This document shows, one piece after another, positions 48,611-60,848 of a DNA stretch of 64,000 nucleotides. The notes beneath the pieces were generated by a model. The model was not told where the DNA came from, searched no databases, and saw only the letters and a list, made by a program, of their open reading frames with translations. A program made the translations under genes and the position numbers. Positions within the stretch are counted from its first letter, which is position 1; each line of letters opens with the position of its first letter. The stretch comes from Asparagopsis taxiformis (lineage: Eukaryota > Rhodophyta > Florideophyceae > Bonnemaisoniales > Bonnemaisoniaceae). The stretch spans positions 1 to 64,000 of the forward strand of contig JALQPE010003180.1 in the NCBI GenBank assembly GCA_030407315.1, given 5' to 3'.

Positions 48611-51600
48611 CGCCACCACACCACACCACCCCTTCCCATACCTGGCATGCGGCTCCCGAAACAAGTGGTGCACATTGCACCAATGATCAACCCACAACAC
48701 CTACGAGTGTCGTACACGTATGAAACTACGAAACCACCACCACCTGTACCCTCCGCGCAAACCAACCCCCCCCCCGCTAAACAACACCGTCCCACGCATC
48801 ACCATGACAAACTTTGCGACAAACGAGGACAACGAATCGACCATCCAACAGCCAGTCGCCGTCCCGTACCCGAACCTAGTACGTCATACATTCTCGATTC
48901 GGGTGCCTACCCGTCCCACGTATCCGCACCCACCCGAACGATGACACGCACAACTGCGTCACGATTCACATCAACGGCCTCTAACCAAATATTCCCCGTA
49001 ACACACGTTGGACCAATACAGATCCACACGAACGGAACGACTCTCCACATCCCTAAAGCAGTTTATTCACCCGCAATTCGGAAGAACCTCCTAGCCGTGC
49101 ATTCGCTCGCGATCGAACATGGCAACGTCAAGTTCACACCTACAGCAGCATTCCTACACCCGAAAGGAACAAACCGCAAAATAAAACTCGTCACTTTCCA
49201 AAACGGCCTTTACACTCTCCGCAGCGACCACCCACCGGAGAGTCAATCAACCATTCGACATTCAACTTGTAACACAGCCGTACCAACCAAACCCTCCCCA
49301 AACCCCTCCGCACCTCCACATCTCACCCCTCATCAACATTATCTCACACAACCGAAAACAGACCCCGCAGCACTCACCCCACAACTGGCGACCCCCCCTG
49401 CACACAACACACGCACAAAAAGAAAATACAATGGGATTGCCCCTGGCGCTCCAGACGCCAACAAAGCATACCGGCCCTCCGGTCCCCACAATCACACCAC
49501 CCTCACCAGCATACCGCCCACCGCCGCCACCCCAACAATCACCCCACCAACATACCACCACCAACCACACCTCCCATTCACGACTATTTGACACCGAACA
49601 ACAACCACACCACTACCACCGCTCTTCCCCACCCATCCACCACAACCTCAAACGCAAACATGGACACCACCTACCTCCAACTCACCTACTATACAAACAC
49701 ACGGGACGTGACCCCCCCTCTCCCCACTCACAACCCCCACCGCAAACGACCAGCACTCGAGCACAGGACCTCCACCTACACTTGCCACACGCCAATCCGC
49801 GAACAGTGCATTCAAATGTGCAAACACATATGCTGTCAGTCCTCTCTTCCAACAACGACTCAGCTCCACCCAATTCACGTGCAAGGCATGCGCTCTAGCC
49901 AAAATCAAAAGGCTCCGCATAAAACCCACAAGCCACCACACAACCTCGGGCACCACATCTCTTCAGACATATGCGGCCCAATTACACCAATTTCCAGACA
50001 CGGCAACAAATACATCGTACGTTCATAGACGCAAAAGTCACGATACATCACAACATACGGCCATTCCCGACCGCTCACAAGTTCCCGCCATTACGACCAA
50101 CCACTTGGAAACTCATACGACACACACGGCCACTACCACCGCTTCTGCGCACTGATAATGCTAAATAATACCTTTCAGCGGCACTGACAGGATCCCTGAA
50201 GTCTCGCGACATCACCCACATCCGCACCGTCCCGCACACACCGGAACAAAACAGCCTTGCGGAAATAATTAACGGCTCGCTGCTCACTGAGCATCGTGCT
50301 GCGCTGGTAGCGCAGCACGAGCCAACCTAGCCCACAGCAGCCTCAACGACAGCTATTGGGAAGACTCACTACAGACGCCACGTTCAAGAAAAAAATCACT
50401 ACATGCAGTAACCAAAGCCATACCTTACACATAATGTTCGGCTCACCGCCAAAATACAAAGACTCTTCGCATTTGCGAGATCGGCTATGTGCGATCCTTT
50501 CCCCGGAAACAAAAACTACAACCACGAGCACCCTTACCCGATACTTATTTGGGATAGACGTCCACACCGTCATGACACAAGATCTATCCACTGGCAAAAA
50601 TATCCACGTTTCTGCCCTCAATTTTCATCCGTACAACACTCAGCTCGACCCATCTCTCCAACACTCCATGGCATTCGCAACCACAAGCAACACGCCGCAA
50701 CCAATTCCATGTCGATAACTGCACTCACACCTTCACCCGAAAGTCACAAGCGCACAAAAGAATACCCAGGCGCCGCAGAATGGGCAAAAGCCACGACAAT
50801 GAGCTGCACAAACTCGATGGAAGAACGTCATGAAATGGACTCCACGCGAACACATCCCGCCGACACGAAATCTATCCTCTCACAATGACATACCGGTACA
50901 AACGCCCGACGCAACGACAACATTGTGGATAGAAAGCCAGATGCGCCGTCAGAGGCGACCTCATGACACCGCACACACACTTTGACCCATCATCAACCCA
51001 ACCTTCGCCGCCGACAGACGACTATTCGAATTCTCCTTTGCCACGCATCTTCCACCAATTACCACTTGAACAATTTTGGCATCACCTCAGCATACCTCCA
51101 TGAACCTTCAACCATACACACCAGTTACATCAGACAACATCCATTTTGACGGCACTTCGCCCACCCCGACCGGCTGGTTTGCTACAGAAAAACCTGTACG
51201 GCACAAAACAAGGAGGATGAATCTTCTGCGAAGGAACAAAAGAGTTCCTAACATCCCACGGATTCCATCAAATCAAGTCTGACCCTTTCTGCTTTGTGCG
51301 ATTCGACGACAAAAGCTTCGTACTCGTCGCCACAACAATCGACGATATCCTCGCCTGCGCGTCCGACCAACACATCCTTGATGACCTTTACGCACTATTA
51401 CGCACCAAATACACCGTGAAGCGCCTCGGCTTCCCCGCCAAATACCTCAACTGGCACATCACAAAAACACCATTAGGATTCCACCTATCCCAACCACACA
51501 TATCGCGAGCCCTTATCAACAAGACCAAAATGCAAGACACCAAACCACTAACAACACTATACTCAGACGGCATAGACCTCTCCCCACCATCTCCAGACGA

Positions 51601-51720
51601 AAAAAAGACGAAAACATAGCCAAAACATATCGAAAAGTCCTCGTCGAACTTAGATACCTCACAGACAGCACCCGACCCGACCTACAATACTTCATCAACG
51701 CCCTTGCAACAACAGACCCA
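48611..51720 (+). pseudogene. copia-2 Pol remnant
   Basis: Protease Y-I-L-D-S-G-A-Y near 48890; R-K-N-L-L-A-V-H-S-L-A downstream is typical of copia. Integrase is recognised only by S-S-D-I-C-G-P-I near 49960, with the rest scrambled. The RT end is seen at 51296-51600: F-V-L-V-A-T-T-I-D-D-I-L-A (a T-I-D-D catalytic box), K-R-L-G-F-P-A-K-Y-L. RNase H begins L-R-Y-L-T-D-S-T-R-P-D and is cut off before its active site. Many stops. Confidence 0.75.
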
Positions 51721-51791
51721 CTGCCCCTTGGCGACAGGGGGAATGCCAGGATTTCAACAAAGACAAACAGTCGCCAAGAGACAGTGGGCAA

Positions 51792-51915
51792 TATCAGGAT
51801 ACCAACAATGGACAGCTGTCCAAAACGCCGGCGCAACAGACGCACGGCCAGATATAAAAGAAGAAACGTAGAGACACACCAGAATAAAGAAGGTAACGGT
51901 TTATCTGTTCTAACA
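51792..51915 (+). repeat. copia-2 3' LTR (124 bp)
   Basis: Same as 47005-47128 with a few changes; the first TG has decayed to TA. Confidence 0.88.
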
Positions 51916-51944
51916 TTCTTTATAGTCTAACAAACAAAGTTCTT

Positions 51945-52053
51945 TGTGGAGATAATCGTCTCGTCTACCTTTTACTCATCGCCGTCATTGGCGGCCGGCG
52001 GTTAAATACTAATTGTATAGTGTATAGATATAGAGTGTATAAGTTGTTCCTCA
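51945..52053 (-). repeat. copia-3 3' LTR (109 bp)
   Basis: TGTGGAGATAATCG...AAGTTGTTCCTCA, a few differences from 57042-57150. Confidence 0.9.
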
Positions 52054-52159
52054 GAGACTAGGAGTGGACACGGTGCGTAGAGTTACGAAGTTATTCCTCG
52101 TCCCGCGCGCGCCGTGGACGCTGTTAGTCGGAGAAGAGGTAGTTTTGACGTGTATTGAG

Positions 52160-54371
52160 CCGGCTTAAGGGCTTTGGTCAAAAGGTCTGCGGGATTCATC
52201 GAGGATGAGATGTGCGTTGGGATAATGAAGTTGTTGCGCACTTGTTCTTTGACCCAGAGGTATTTTACGTCAATGTGGCGCGATTTGGGGGTCGGAAATT
52301 TGGCTTTGGCGGTTGTGATGGCGGCAGCATTGTCGATGAAGAGCGGGATCGGTTGACCATCGTGGTGTTAGAGTTCTGTAACGAAGTTGGAGACTGTGCG
52401 GAGCAGTTCGGTTGTGTGAAACGAGGCAATGTATTCTGCCGCAAAAGTGGATGGTGATACGGTGCGTTGGCGTTTTGATTGCCACGAGATGGGAGCACCG
52501 TTGTAGAAGATAATTGAACCCGAGGTTGAGCGACGAGTTTTGGGACATGCCGCATGGTCAGAGTCGGAGTACGCGGTGAGTGTGGATGAGAGTTTTCGTG
52601 GGAAAGTGATTCCCGTTGTCATGGTTCCTTTCAAGGAACGAAGGACGCGTAGTGCAGATTTCCAGTCATGAGTGGTTGGCTGATGAGCTGAGCGGCTCAG
52701 GAATCCGACAATGAAGGATATGTCTGGTCTTGTCGAATCAGCGAGGTATCGCAGTGACCCGATCAAACCTTTGTAGTCATGAGTAGATTCGTCAAGCGGC
52801 TTGGCGGACGTGGAGTTGGGGTAATTAATTCAGATGCTAGGTGATGATGACGTCTTGGCTTCCGTAAGGCGGTATTTTTGGAGTAGATCGTGGATGTAGC
52901 TTGGTTGGGATATCTTAATTCCGTCCTTAGAGTGGGAGACTTTCCAGCCGAGTATGTGCTGTACCTGGCCGAGATCCTTGAGTTTGTATTTGCGGGAGAG
53001 TTTGGTTTTGACTTTGTCAGAGAGGGGAGGGTGGTTTGTGACAACTAGAAGTCATCAACAGTGATGGTGAGAAGACAAAGTTGTTTGGTTCGTGTTTCGT
53101 TGTGGAGGATAAAGAACAAGGGTCTGATGTGAGACGTGTGAATTCATTTTGGTGAGGAATGAAGCGAGGCCGTCTGTAAAAATCTTGCACACTTGTTGCA
53201 GCCGTACATGTTCCCAGTAGTTTGGCGATATGGTCTGGGTATTTTTCGGTGCCGTCGAATTGTTTGGCTAGCGGACGTATAGTTGGTGTGCTCTGTGAAG
53301 TCTTCATGGAGGAAGGCAGATTCTAAGTCCCATTGGAACGTGTAATAGTGGTTGTGAGCTGCAGCAAGGGCAAGGGCAGAGCGAATGCTGTCCCTCTGCG
53401 CAACGGGGCTGGAGAGGTCAGATGGATCATAATGTAAGCCCTCGATTTATCGATCTCCTCGGATGGTGCAGCGAACTTTGCGGATGGTTGGCTTGCCGTT
53501 GCTGTCCTTTTCCAGGCGCAGGACAGTAGTGGTGGGGAGTAGGCGTGTGTGGCTGGGACTTTGGATTGTGGATGTATGTGAGTGTGCCGCGTGCTTCCAG
53601 GCCATTGATTTCCCTATTGTAGGCGATTGACCATTGGTGGGCGGCTGGTGCCTTGCAGAGCCTGAGCGAGTGTTTTCGGTTCTGTAAATAGCGTTTCAGT
53701 AGTGGAGTGGGCTTGTGATGTGACGACCGGGTCTGTTGTAGGGTCATAGGTTGAGAAGTCGCGGATGCGGCAGCGGCTGATCTGGTTGGTGTTGGAGTTG
53801 TACACGTGATAATGGCGTAGTCATAGCGGCCAATGTAGTGAAACAGGGTGGCACGCGGTGCTAGTTTGTGACGCGGGGAGGGGTTGTGAATGTAACCGGT
53901 GGTGCCAAAAGGAAGTATGGCATGTACTTCTGGTTTGCATCTAAACCAGAGGGTCGCAGGCAGTTGTTTGGTGACGCTGTGCGGTGTGTGGTTGTGTGTG
54001 TCAGCAGCTGCTAGGACTGCATAGTCCCAAAGCTCGAGTGGGAGGTTGGAGGATAGCAGTGTCGCACGTGCTGTGTCATGATTGTACGATTAATTCGTTC
54101 AGCCAGGGAGTTTTCCTGGGGTGTTGTGTGGATTGTGGGGTGTGTGACTATGTGCTGTTGATCATAGAAGGTTGTAAGTGATTTCGAATAGAATTCTTTG
54201 CATTGTCTGATGTGAAATGTTCAATGCGGTGAGGTGTGGTATGGTGTGTATCAATGTGGTTTTTTTATGAATGACGCTGCATCCAATTTGTAGGAGCGCA
54301 ATGAACATTCAGATATCGGCTACCCTCGTCTAGGAAGTGATGAAGTATTTGTAGTCTTCCAGGGAGGTTGT
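52160..54371 (-). pseudogene. copia-3 Pol, C-terminal half (IN end, RT, RNase H)
   Basis: RNase H is the best kept (52766-52368): L-R-Y-L-A-D-S-T-R-P-D, Y-S-D-S-D-H-A-A and S-T-F-A-A-E-Y, then P-A-D-L-L-T-K near 52170. RT survives as short frames between 52763 and 53750. Integrase remnants run up to the solo LTR at 54372 (T-S-L-E-D-Y-K-Y-F-I-T). Many frameshifts. Confidence 0.75.
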
Positions 54372-55054
54372 TGTCATACCGCCTGGCGGTCCTCTCAACC
54401 AGAGCCGTGTCGTTTCCCTATTGGGTACCCACTTAAGGGATGTGCCAATCACAAGGCACCAGCCAACTGGGCGTGTTCCTGTAATTGGACTAGCGCAAGG
54501 CTGTAAACACCTATTCGGGCCTATCGGCCCGGCCAAGACCCCACAAGGGACAAATTTCTAACTTAAGCTAACCGCTGTACATTAAAATGTAAGCCTAATG
54601 GCATAACCTCATGGTGGGTAGGCAGTGCCGTTAACTGGGCTGGTGGTCAATAACTGGATATTTATTCCTAACCACTAACCCTAGCCCTAGCTTACAGTAC
54701 ACTTAGTATAAATACGCCACTGGAATAGCCAGTAGGCCACGGTTCTAGAGTAACGTAAACTCGAGTGGAATTACGACCCACTGGAACAGTGTTCGCATAC
54801 CTATGTTCAATCCCTCTCCGGGAAAACCTTAAGGTTAGCCAACAGCTCGACGGATTACGTCACTTTGTTCCATTAATACGCACCTCGCGTGAGCGCTATA
54901 ATCGCACAACCCCCTCCGGGTAGCGATACCTTCTCTCATACGAGATTACCGGCTGGGTACGTTATAAGGTTCATCTGCTCTACCATCTCCTCTATCGAGG
55001 CTCGGGACACCTGTCGGGTGGTTTGCCGCTCTAACGGATTTTCTACCTGCTACA
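54372..55054 (+). repeat. Solo LTR family S, copy 2 (683 bp)
   Basis: TGTCATACCGCC...CTGCTACA flanked by GTTGT (54367-54371) and GTAGT (55055-55059), one mismatch. It interrupts the copia-3 integrase frame after H-T-D-I-C-G-S. Same family as 36308-36998; small deletions explain the 8-bp difference. Confidence 0.85.
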
Positions 55055-55059
55055 GTAGT

Positions 55060-56347
55060 GGCTAGCGAACCGCAAATGTCGGTGTGTAAGTGGGTGCCAA
55101 TGCTGCTTTGGCGAGTGGTGCGTCCGAATGGTGCGGCAGATTTCTTGCCGACAGAGCAGCCCGAGCAAGTCAAGGGGAGTGACGTGCGAAGGAGTGTAGT
55201 TGGTAGGTTGTCCACTAGTCGGCGTTTTGCTATGAGATGCAGTTTGGTGGGATGGATGTGATTCATCTTGATGTGCAAATTGTAATAGTCCCTGGTGGTG
55301 GAAGGAAGGTCGATGTGAATTTTTTTGTTGGGGTGTTTGTGCATGGGTAATTTGCGTTTAGCATGGCTCTTGCATGATGGGTTAGAGGCTCGTTGAGACT
55401 AGCGGGTATAGGTTTTCGAAGTGGGGCGGCTGGGATGTGACGGGTTTCGGTGTGGAAGGTTTTTGTTTCATTCGTTTGGTTGGCAGAGTGTAGGATCGAG
55501 CGGCGTTCGCCGAATTGCGAAGCCGGGATGGTACAGTCATTTCGTACATGCCTGTTTTGGTCCGTGGTATTGTGGCCATAATTTTGCGACGGTGAGGTGT
55601 CTTGGAACGTGCCGTGATGAATTCTCGCTATTTCTGGAAGAGGATGTCGTATGTTTTGGAAATCTCGCTTACCGAGAGCAGAATTTTATGAAGGTGAGGC
55701 GCTACGGTGAAAGTGTGTGCAGGAAGGGAAGTAGTGGGTGATATGGGGAGGGAGATCTTTTCCGAATGTGTGGTGGGTGAATTTTGAACGTTGGAAATAA
55801 CTGTAGTAGATTTCACTTCCTTCATTCCTGGTAGGGGAGAAGTGATGTATGATGGGTTAGCACCAGAGTCTAATAGTAATGAATTAGATTCAAGGTGACT
55901 TACAGAGTCTGATGAGTCTGTGTTTGACTCAGGTGGTGAATGAGGATCAAGGGTGTGGTCAATCTTGAATGCGGAAGGATTGTTTTGTTGTTCTTGTTTG
56001 TTGTGACGGGCGAGAAAGTACTGGTGTGCTCGGCAGTTTTTTGTGGAATGAGTTGGTGAGCCGTGGTATGAGCACCAAATTCCAGTGTGATTCGGAGGTG
56101 GTTTTCTCAGGGTATGTGAGTGATAACGGTGAGAACTAAAGGGGACATTTTGTAATGATGAGTTAGGTTGAGGGCGGTAATCGTTTTCAAAGGTGCGTTT
56201 CGTTCTGGGAGTTTTTGGGAAGCGTTGTTTGGAATAAGGGGGTGTCGCCGTGGGCTTGGTAATGTCGTCGTGTTTAGACATCATCGATATGAGTTGGTTG
56301 ATACTGAATTTATGAGAAGGGTTAAGATCAGTGTGGTTGCTGATCAT
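55060..56347 (-). pseudogene. copia-3 Gag C-terminus, protease and integrase start
   Basis: 56347-55628 is one open frame with a zinc-knuckle-like W-C-S-Y-H-G...H...C and the protease L-L-L-D-S-G-A-N. Further frames give L-P-L-T-C-S-G-C-S-V-G-K, the integrase zinc module, and H-T-D-I-C-G-S with the first catalytic aspartate, then the solo LTR. Confidence 0.75.
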
Positions 56348-56383
56348 TTTGTTAAACGTGGTCCAGTCGGGGTGGTTTTCAAT

Positions 56384-56930
56384 ACCTTCTGGTTGTCTGT
56401 TCGTCAGAGATATCAGGGTAATTGGATCGAATCATTAGCAGTCGAACTGCTTCATGTTTTGCATAATATTCGCTTACTGTGAGAGATGAGGTCCATTTTA
56501 TGTTTTGGGCTTGTCTGCGGAGGTTAGGAGGTGAATGCTCCGGGTTAGGGGCCGTGAGTTTGGTTCTTATTTTGTCCAATAGCAGATAGACAGTGCCTTT
56601 AAGGTCGATGTCGGTGAACTGCTCAACTATGTCAGGAGAAATGGTGGTAAGGACCAACAACTGTGCTTGGGAGTGTCGGTACATGTGCGATTCAAGTTCC
56701 GGTTGTGAATCGGTAACGGGTATTGCTTTGTGCAGGTATTAAAGTACGCCGAGGGAGCGAGCAACGTGTTCAACGCTCAAACGCCAAGCAATGAAGTTTG
56801 ATCGTGTGAGGGTTGGTATTTGCAACTGTGGTAGGACAGGCTGTGACGAGTTCGGAATCGGTGTGGTAGACATGGTGAGGTGTAGTGATGTGTGCGTTGT
56901 ATGGCGTATGTTGGGCGGGAGGATGCGTCG
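56384..56930 (-). pseudogene. copia-3 Gag, N-terminal part
   Basis: One frame with a single in-frame TAA at 56739-56741. W-R-L-S-V-E-H-V-A-R and Q-A-Q-L-L-V-L-T-T-I-S match the copia-0 Gag at 1-815. A frameshift near 56380 leads on to 56347. Confidence 0.75.
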
Positions 56931-57027
56931 CCGCAAGAAAAGGAAGGGCGGGAGAATGCTTCGCTCCTGAAGGATGAGAGAGAGGATGGCAAAGTGCCGG
57001 GATGGTGGGCAGGTTTGTTGGTTGCGT

Positions 57028-57041
57028 CTGGGCCGATAACC
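57028..57041 (-). promoter_or_regulatory. Half-tRNA(iMet) primer-binding site of copia-3
   Basis: Plus strand CTGGGCCGATAACC, one base off the tRNA-iMet arm, abutting the LTR at 57042. Confidence 0.8.
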
Positions 57042-57150
57042 TGTTGAGATAATCGTCTCGTCTACCTTTTACTGATCGCCGTCATTGGCGGCCGGCGATT
57101 AAATACTAATTGTATAGTGTATAGATATAGAGTGTATAAGTTATTCCTCA
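57042..57150 (-). repeat. copia-3 5' LTR (109 bp)
   Basis: TGTTGAGATAATCG...AAGTTATTCCTCA; TSD TTCTT follows. Confidence 0.9.
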
Positions 57151-57155
57151 TTCTT

Positions 57156-57477
57156 TCCGCAGTTTTCGCTTGGATAGCTAGCGCTACTTTTTTCAACACT
57201 TCCACTGCAAGGCTGGCTTTGGCCAATAGAATGGTGAAAAGAAAGGTCATTTATCATAATCCCCCGAGGAGTTAATGTGATTGGTGCACTTGAGGGCCAC
57301 GGAGAATGCGGGGCAATGGGCTGGACGAGTTGATGCCATTGGTCCAAATTGTTTCAGAGCTTCTTCAGACTGGGTCAAATCCTACCGTCCCTACCGCCGG
57401 AATAATTGCTCACACCAGCTGTGGATTGTTCACTTCTCGTGCACCGTGGTAAGTGGAGATTTACAGAAAAACATTGT
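57156..57477. other. Short spacer between copia-3 and copia-4
   Basis: About 320 bp. Minus-strand frames of 62-68 codons occur, without motifs. It is the left flank of the copia-4 target site. Confidence 0.35.
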
Positions 57478-57482
57478 ACAGT

Positions 57483-58190
57483 TGTAAAAACATCCATTTG
57501 GAATGCGGATGGAGGGTGGAAGACTCTACAAGGTAGGTTGGCAATATAGATTTGGCACGTAGCCACTTCGCTCCCTCGCTCGTGCCTTTTTTCTTTCTAG
57601 CTTCTCTAGATGCTGCTATTTATAATAAACACCGCTGTGCTCCATGTGAGCTACCAGCATTGCTTCTGCGTTCCAGGTGAACTGCCAGATGTGCCTCCGC
57701 GCTCCAGGTGAGCTGCCGGATATTATTGCTGTCCCGCTCCATGTGAGCTACTGACTCAGCCGCAGTTAATATCTCAATACTAAGCTGCTGATAGTGCGTG
57801 GGGTAGCGGATGCTGATCGTAGCGTCGGGGAGCTATTGCTGTTGGTCGGCGCCAACTTCTGGTGCTGAGTATATAAGCTGCATTGACCTGCATATGCCTA
57901 GTTGCTGTTGATAGCGTCATTAATCGTCTCTGCTATAATATAAGCATACTGACAGAGCCCGTATGTCAGTCGTGCAATCGCGCGGCGGCGATTGGCTGCT
58001 CCTGTAATCTTTCGCTCGGCGGCGACAGGCATATAATAATATAAGCTCCCTTACGGTGATGTGCACACGTGTGATCTCAGCACACGTGTGGCAGGTCCCC
58101 ATATGTGTTTGGGTTGACACGTGTGACGCAGCACACGTGTAGCTATGGGCGGCCGTTCCATTTGCTATCATAAGCACTCGAATTACAACA
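57483..58190 (-). repeat. copia-4 3' LTR (708 bp)
   Basis: Same as 62970-63677 in my reading. It includes four CACGTG palindromes (58066-58139) and a minus-strand TTATAAATAGC promoter-like site near 57612-57622. Confidence 0.95.
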
Positions 58191-58418
58191 CACCCCCAGT
58201 TGGTGTAGTTCTCCAACGGAACCAACTCTCTTCGATAAGCCGTGGAATCGGAGTATCAGTCTCCGCGCATTCCGAACCATGGTATTGAGTTGGCTGCCGA
58301 GCAGTCTCATACTGCAAAATCAACGTTGGTTCTATTTGGAGTATCATTCTCCGCATACTTCATTCAATTGCTGTCATGCTAGTGGACATACAATCCTAGA
58401 CTGGGGTATCGACTTCGC

Positions 58419-59570
58419 TTATTTCCACTTAATGCTGTCGTGCTCCTTGCCGGCTTCAAAGTCGACGTCTAATTCACCGTTCCTGCAAATCTTGTTCAGC
58501 TTCTCAAACAAGTTTAGGTTTCGTTTTGTAAGCGCGTCAGCGATATTCAAATGCCCAGGGATCCATCTTAGTGTATCCAAATCGCATGATTCAAAGCTGT
58601 TCCGAATCCGTTGTACAGTCTGCCTTAGCCTGAAGTCCCTTCCTTCGTGCAAGGTCGTAATTGTGTCATATAATGCATGTGAATCAACCTGGAGCTTGTG
58701 TTTCAAGCATGTGGACGAAAATATAGAGTTGTACGCTGTGTTCAAGTGATACCCGCGATCGTCCGCATCAGCTGCTGCTAGAATTTCCGCGCCATAAGAG
58801 GAGTAGCACACTCTGCGCTGCTTATTGCTTGTCCAATCAATAATGTGATATATTGCACCCCCGTCGTCAATGTTTATCAATAGACCGGTTATCAGGCCAG
58901 TTTGTCCATAGGAGCGCGTCTTTTCTATGTTGAAGGATGCATCTGCAAATGTGCATACATAGGAACTCAGAACTTTGTGTCCGCACACGCGCTTGAATGT
59001 AATCACGGGGTCCAATTTCTGCAACTCCCTTACGCAGTTATTTGCCTCAACCAAGTGTCCGACCGTTAATTGTGAAGTATACTGCTGCATCCAGGACGCA
59101 ATGTATGTGGCTTGAGGAAGCGCTCCGCTGCCTAGGAAGTTGATCACTCCGGCTAGGCTTTTAAGCATAGTAACTTCTGTCTCCGTGGCTCTATCTGCTT
59201 GCTCTTTTCTCCGAGTTCTTGAAAGCTCAATGGGTTTGATCCTGAGAAAGTATTTGGCCATAGATAGGGTGATGGTTCCTAATGAGTTCTGAGAGAGTTC
59301 GCATCCATTGAAGGAGAACGGTTTGTCCAGGACAAACTTTCCAATCTCAAATCTATTCCCCAATTCTTTAGCGAAGTTGTTGATGAAATCGATTTCACCG
59401 GCAATAAGAAAGTCGTCGGTTACCTTTGCAACAATTAAGTTCAGTGTACCATGTCTGTCTTTCACCGTGTATACCTGGCTTATTCCGAACGCTCTTCTCA
59501 TCCCATAGACATCTATCATCCATTCCTCAATAGTAGTTGCCCACTGTCTGCCTGCTTCAGCAATTCCCAT
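58419..59570 (-). CDS. copia-4 RT C-terminal part and RNase H
   Basis: 383 aa from the ATG at 59567. RT catalytic box K-V-T-D-D-F-L-I-A-G (T-D-D in place of Y-V-D-D), followed by the thumb region. RNase H has F-A-D-A-S-F-N, S-S-Y-G-A-E-I-L, V-D-S-H-A-L-Y and I-A-D-A-L-T-K. It overlaps the preceding RT frame by a few codons in another phase. Confidence 0.85.
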   Translation of the reverse strand: MGIAEAGRQWATTIEEWMIDVYGMRRAFGISQVYTVKDRHGTLNLIVAKVTDDFLIAGEIDFINNFAKELGNRFEIGKFVLDKPFSFNGCELSQNSLGTITLSMAKYFLRIKPIELSRTRRKEQADRATETEVTMLKSLAGVINFLGSGALPQATYIASWMQQYTSQLTVGHLVEANNCVRELQKLDPVITFKRVCGHKVLSSYVCTFADASFNIEKTRSYGQTGLITGLLINIDDGGAIYHIIDWTSNKQRRVCYSSYGAEILAAADADDRGYHLNTAYNSIFSSTCLKHKLQVDSHALYDTITTLHEGRDFRLRQTVQRIRNSFESCDLDTLRWIPGHLNIADALTKRNLNLFEKLNKICRNGELDVDFEAGKEHDSIKWK

Positions 59571-60183
59571 ATGGTAGTAGTGTCAATTTCCATAAGAGAC
59601 TGCGATCTCCAGTCCATTCTCGCGGTGGGCGTACGTAGATTTCTCTCTTAATTGGTCCACTTTGAAGGTAGGCTGCTTTGATGTCTGCGAGTGCGAGGCG
59701 GAAATTGAATATCGCAGCGATAGACAGAACGAGTCGGATGCAGTTAAATTGCGCTGTAGATGAATCCTTTCTTATGTCATCTTTACCTTTGTCACGGTTT
59801 CCGTGGGGGACGATGCGTGCTTTGAGTTTCATCTCACCAGTCTCTGCTGTCTTAATCTTGTATACTACGTGAGATGTAATCACGTTTGCGTCTTTAGGGA
59901 CTTCTTTTTCAGGTGTCGTAGTATATGCGTTCTTCCAGTTACCATCGTGTTCTTCTTCAAATGCTTCATCTAATATCCAAGGTGGTGCAAATTCAAGTTG
60001 CTGGAGGTTCACTTGGGTATTGCCAATCTCGTTGAATATCTGCTGCAATATCGGTTGCTTTCGGGATTGTAGTTCGGTGTATAATTGCGGGGGGTTTCTT
60101 GACGTGGATGTAGAGCCGATGTCCTTTAGTGCATCTCCGATTGGTTCAGAGTCGACGATCTTCTTTTCGTTTTCTTTGCTCAT
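59557..60183 (-). CDS. copia-4 RT N-terminal part
   Basis: 208 aa. K-L-K-A-R-I-V-P-H-G-N-R-D (fingers) and L-A-D-I-K-A-A-Y-L-Q (first catalytic aspartate motif of copia RT) are clear; it ends L-P-Y-G-N-C where the reading should pass into P-Y-G-I-A of the next frame. So a single frameshift near 59570 splits RT. It starts with its own ATG 107 nt after the integrase stop. Confidence 0.8.
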   Translation of the reverse strand: MSKENEKKIVDSEPIGDALKDIGSTSTSRNPPQLYTELQSRKQPILQQIFNEIGNTQVNLQQLEFAPPWILDEAFEEEHDGNWKNAYTTTPEKEVPKDANVITSHVVYKIKTAETGEMKLKARIVPHGNRDKGKDDIRKDSSTAQFNCIRLVLSIAAIFNFRLALADIKAAYLQSGPIKREIYVRPPREWTGDRSLLWKLTLLPYGNC

Positions 60184-60289
60184 ATTGTTGAGGTAGAGGT
60201 GGACGCTTTGTTTGTTCTGGGTGCCAATTCACATACACCCCCCACCTCTGGCTCAATAAATGCTGTTTGCTGCTAGTGATGGAAGGTAC

Positions 60290-60848
60290 TTATGCAGTCT
60301 CATTAGTGTCAGCATCGGGCTGTCGCGTTTCGTGTTCGAGGGTGTAGGTATCAAGCTCTTCGGTCAGTTTTCCCTGTGGGACTAGCCTGATGTCTTCATA
60401 TGCTACTTTCATTGGAGGCCCACGTATGGCTGAGAGTCCTTTGGCTAGGACGTAGTGCGGGTGAGTCGAAATTACTTTAGCCTTCTCCCATCTGATCGGA
60501 TCGTTCTGTCTTGAGGATTTGTGGAATACCCATATGAGTCTGTCTCGCGGTAATAAGTTGGCGGGTACCGTATTTGGGGAGCGTGAGTGGAGAAGTTTGT
60601 GCAGGGCACGGGTCGCGGTCTGTGCTTTGTGTGCTTCTAAAAGCACGGTCGGAACAATGCTGGATGGCACGCCGAGGATAGAGGGAGAGTATCCCCTGGC
60701 TAGTTGGAAAGAGCTGAGCAGCTTGGATCCGGAGAATAGGTTTGAGATGAAGCATGCTCTTGCAATGATGGATTCATTTTTGAAAGAGCAACGTTCTGAT
60801 GATATTTTTTCTAGGATTGTCTTAATGACTCCATTCTTCTCTCGATGA
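60290..60848 (-). CDS. copia-4 integrase C-terminal part (frameshifted from PR-IN)
   Basis: No start codon of its own is needed: it continues the integrase after a frameshift at ~60820 (G-V-I-K-T-I-L-E-K-I, then A-R-A-C-F-I-S-N). It has P-S-x-I-V-P-T and D-R-L-I-W-V-F, plausible SH3-like C-terminal integrase features. Ends at TAA 60290-60292. Confidence 0.7.

Larger units (their letters stand above)
47005..51915 (+). mobile_element. copia-2: old Ty1/copia element
   Basis: 124-bp LTRs at 47005-47128 and 51792-51915, a few differences apart. TSD TTCTT at 47000-47004 and 51916-51920. The primer site after the 5' LTR, GGTTATGGG, keeps only the first nine bases of the half-tRNA match. Gag and pol are broken by many stops and frameshifts, RNase H is truncated, and a 794-bp solo LTR interrupts gag. 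Confidence 0.9.
51945..57150 (-). mobile_element. copia-3: old Ty1/copia element, same family as copia-0
   Basis: 109-bp LTRs at 51945-52053 (3') and 57042-57150 (5'), TSD TTCTT at 51940-51944 and 57151-57155, half-tRNA primer site at 57028-57041. Gag resembles that of copia-0. Internal frames carry several stops, and a 683-bp solo LTR has landed in the integrase. Confidence 0.92.
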
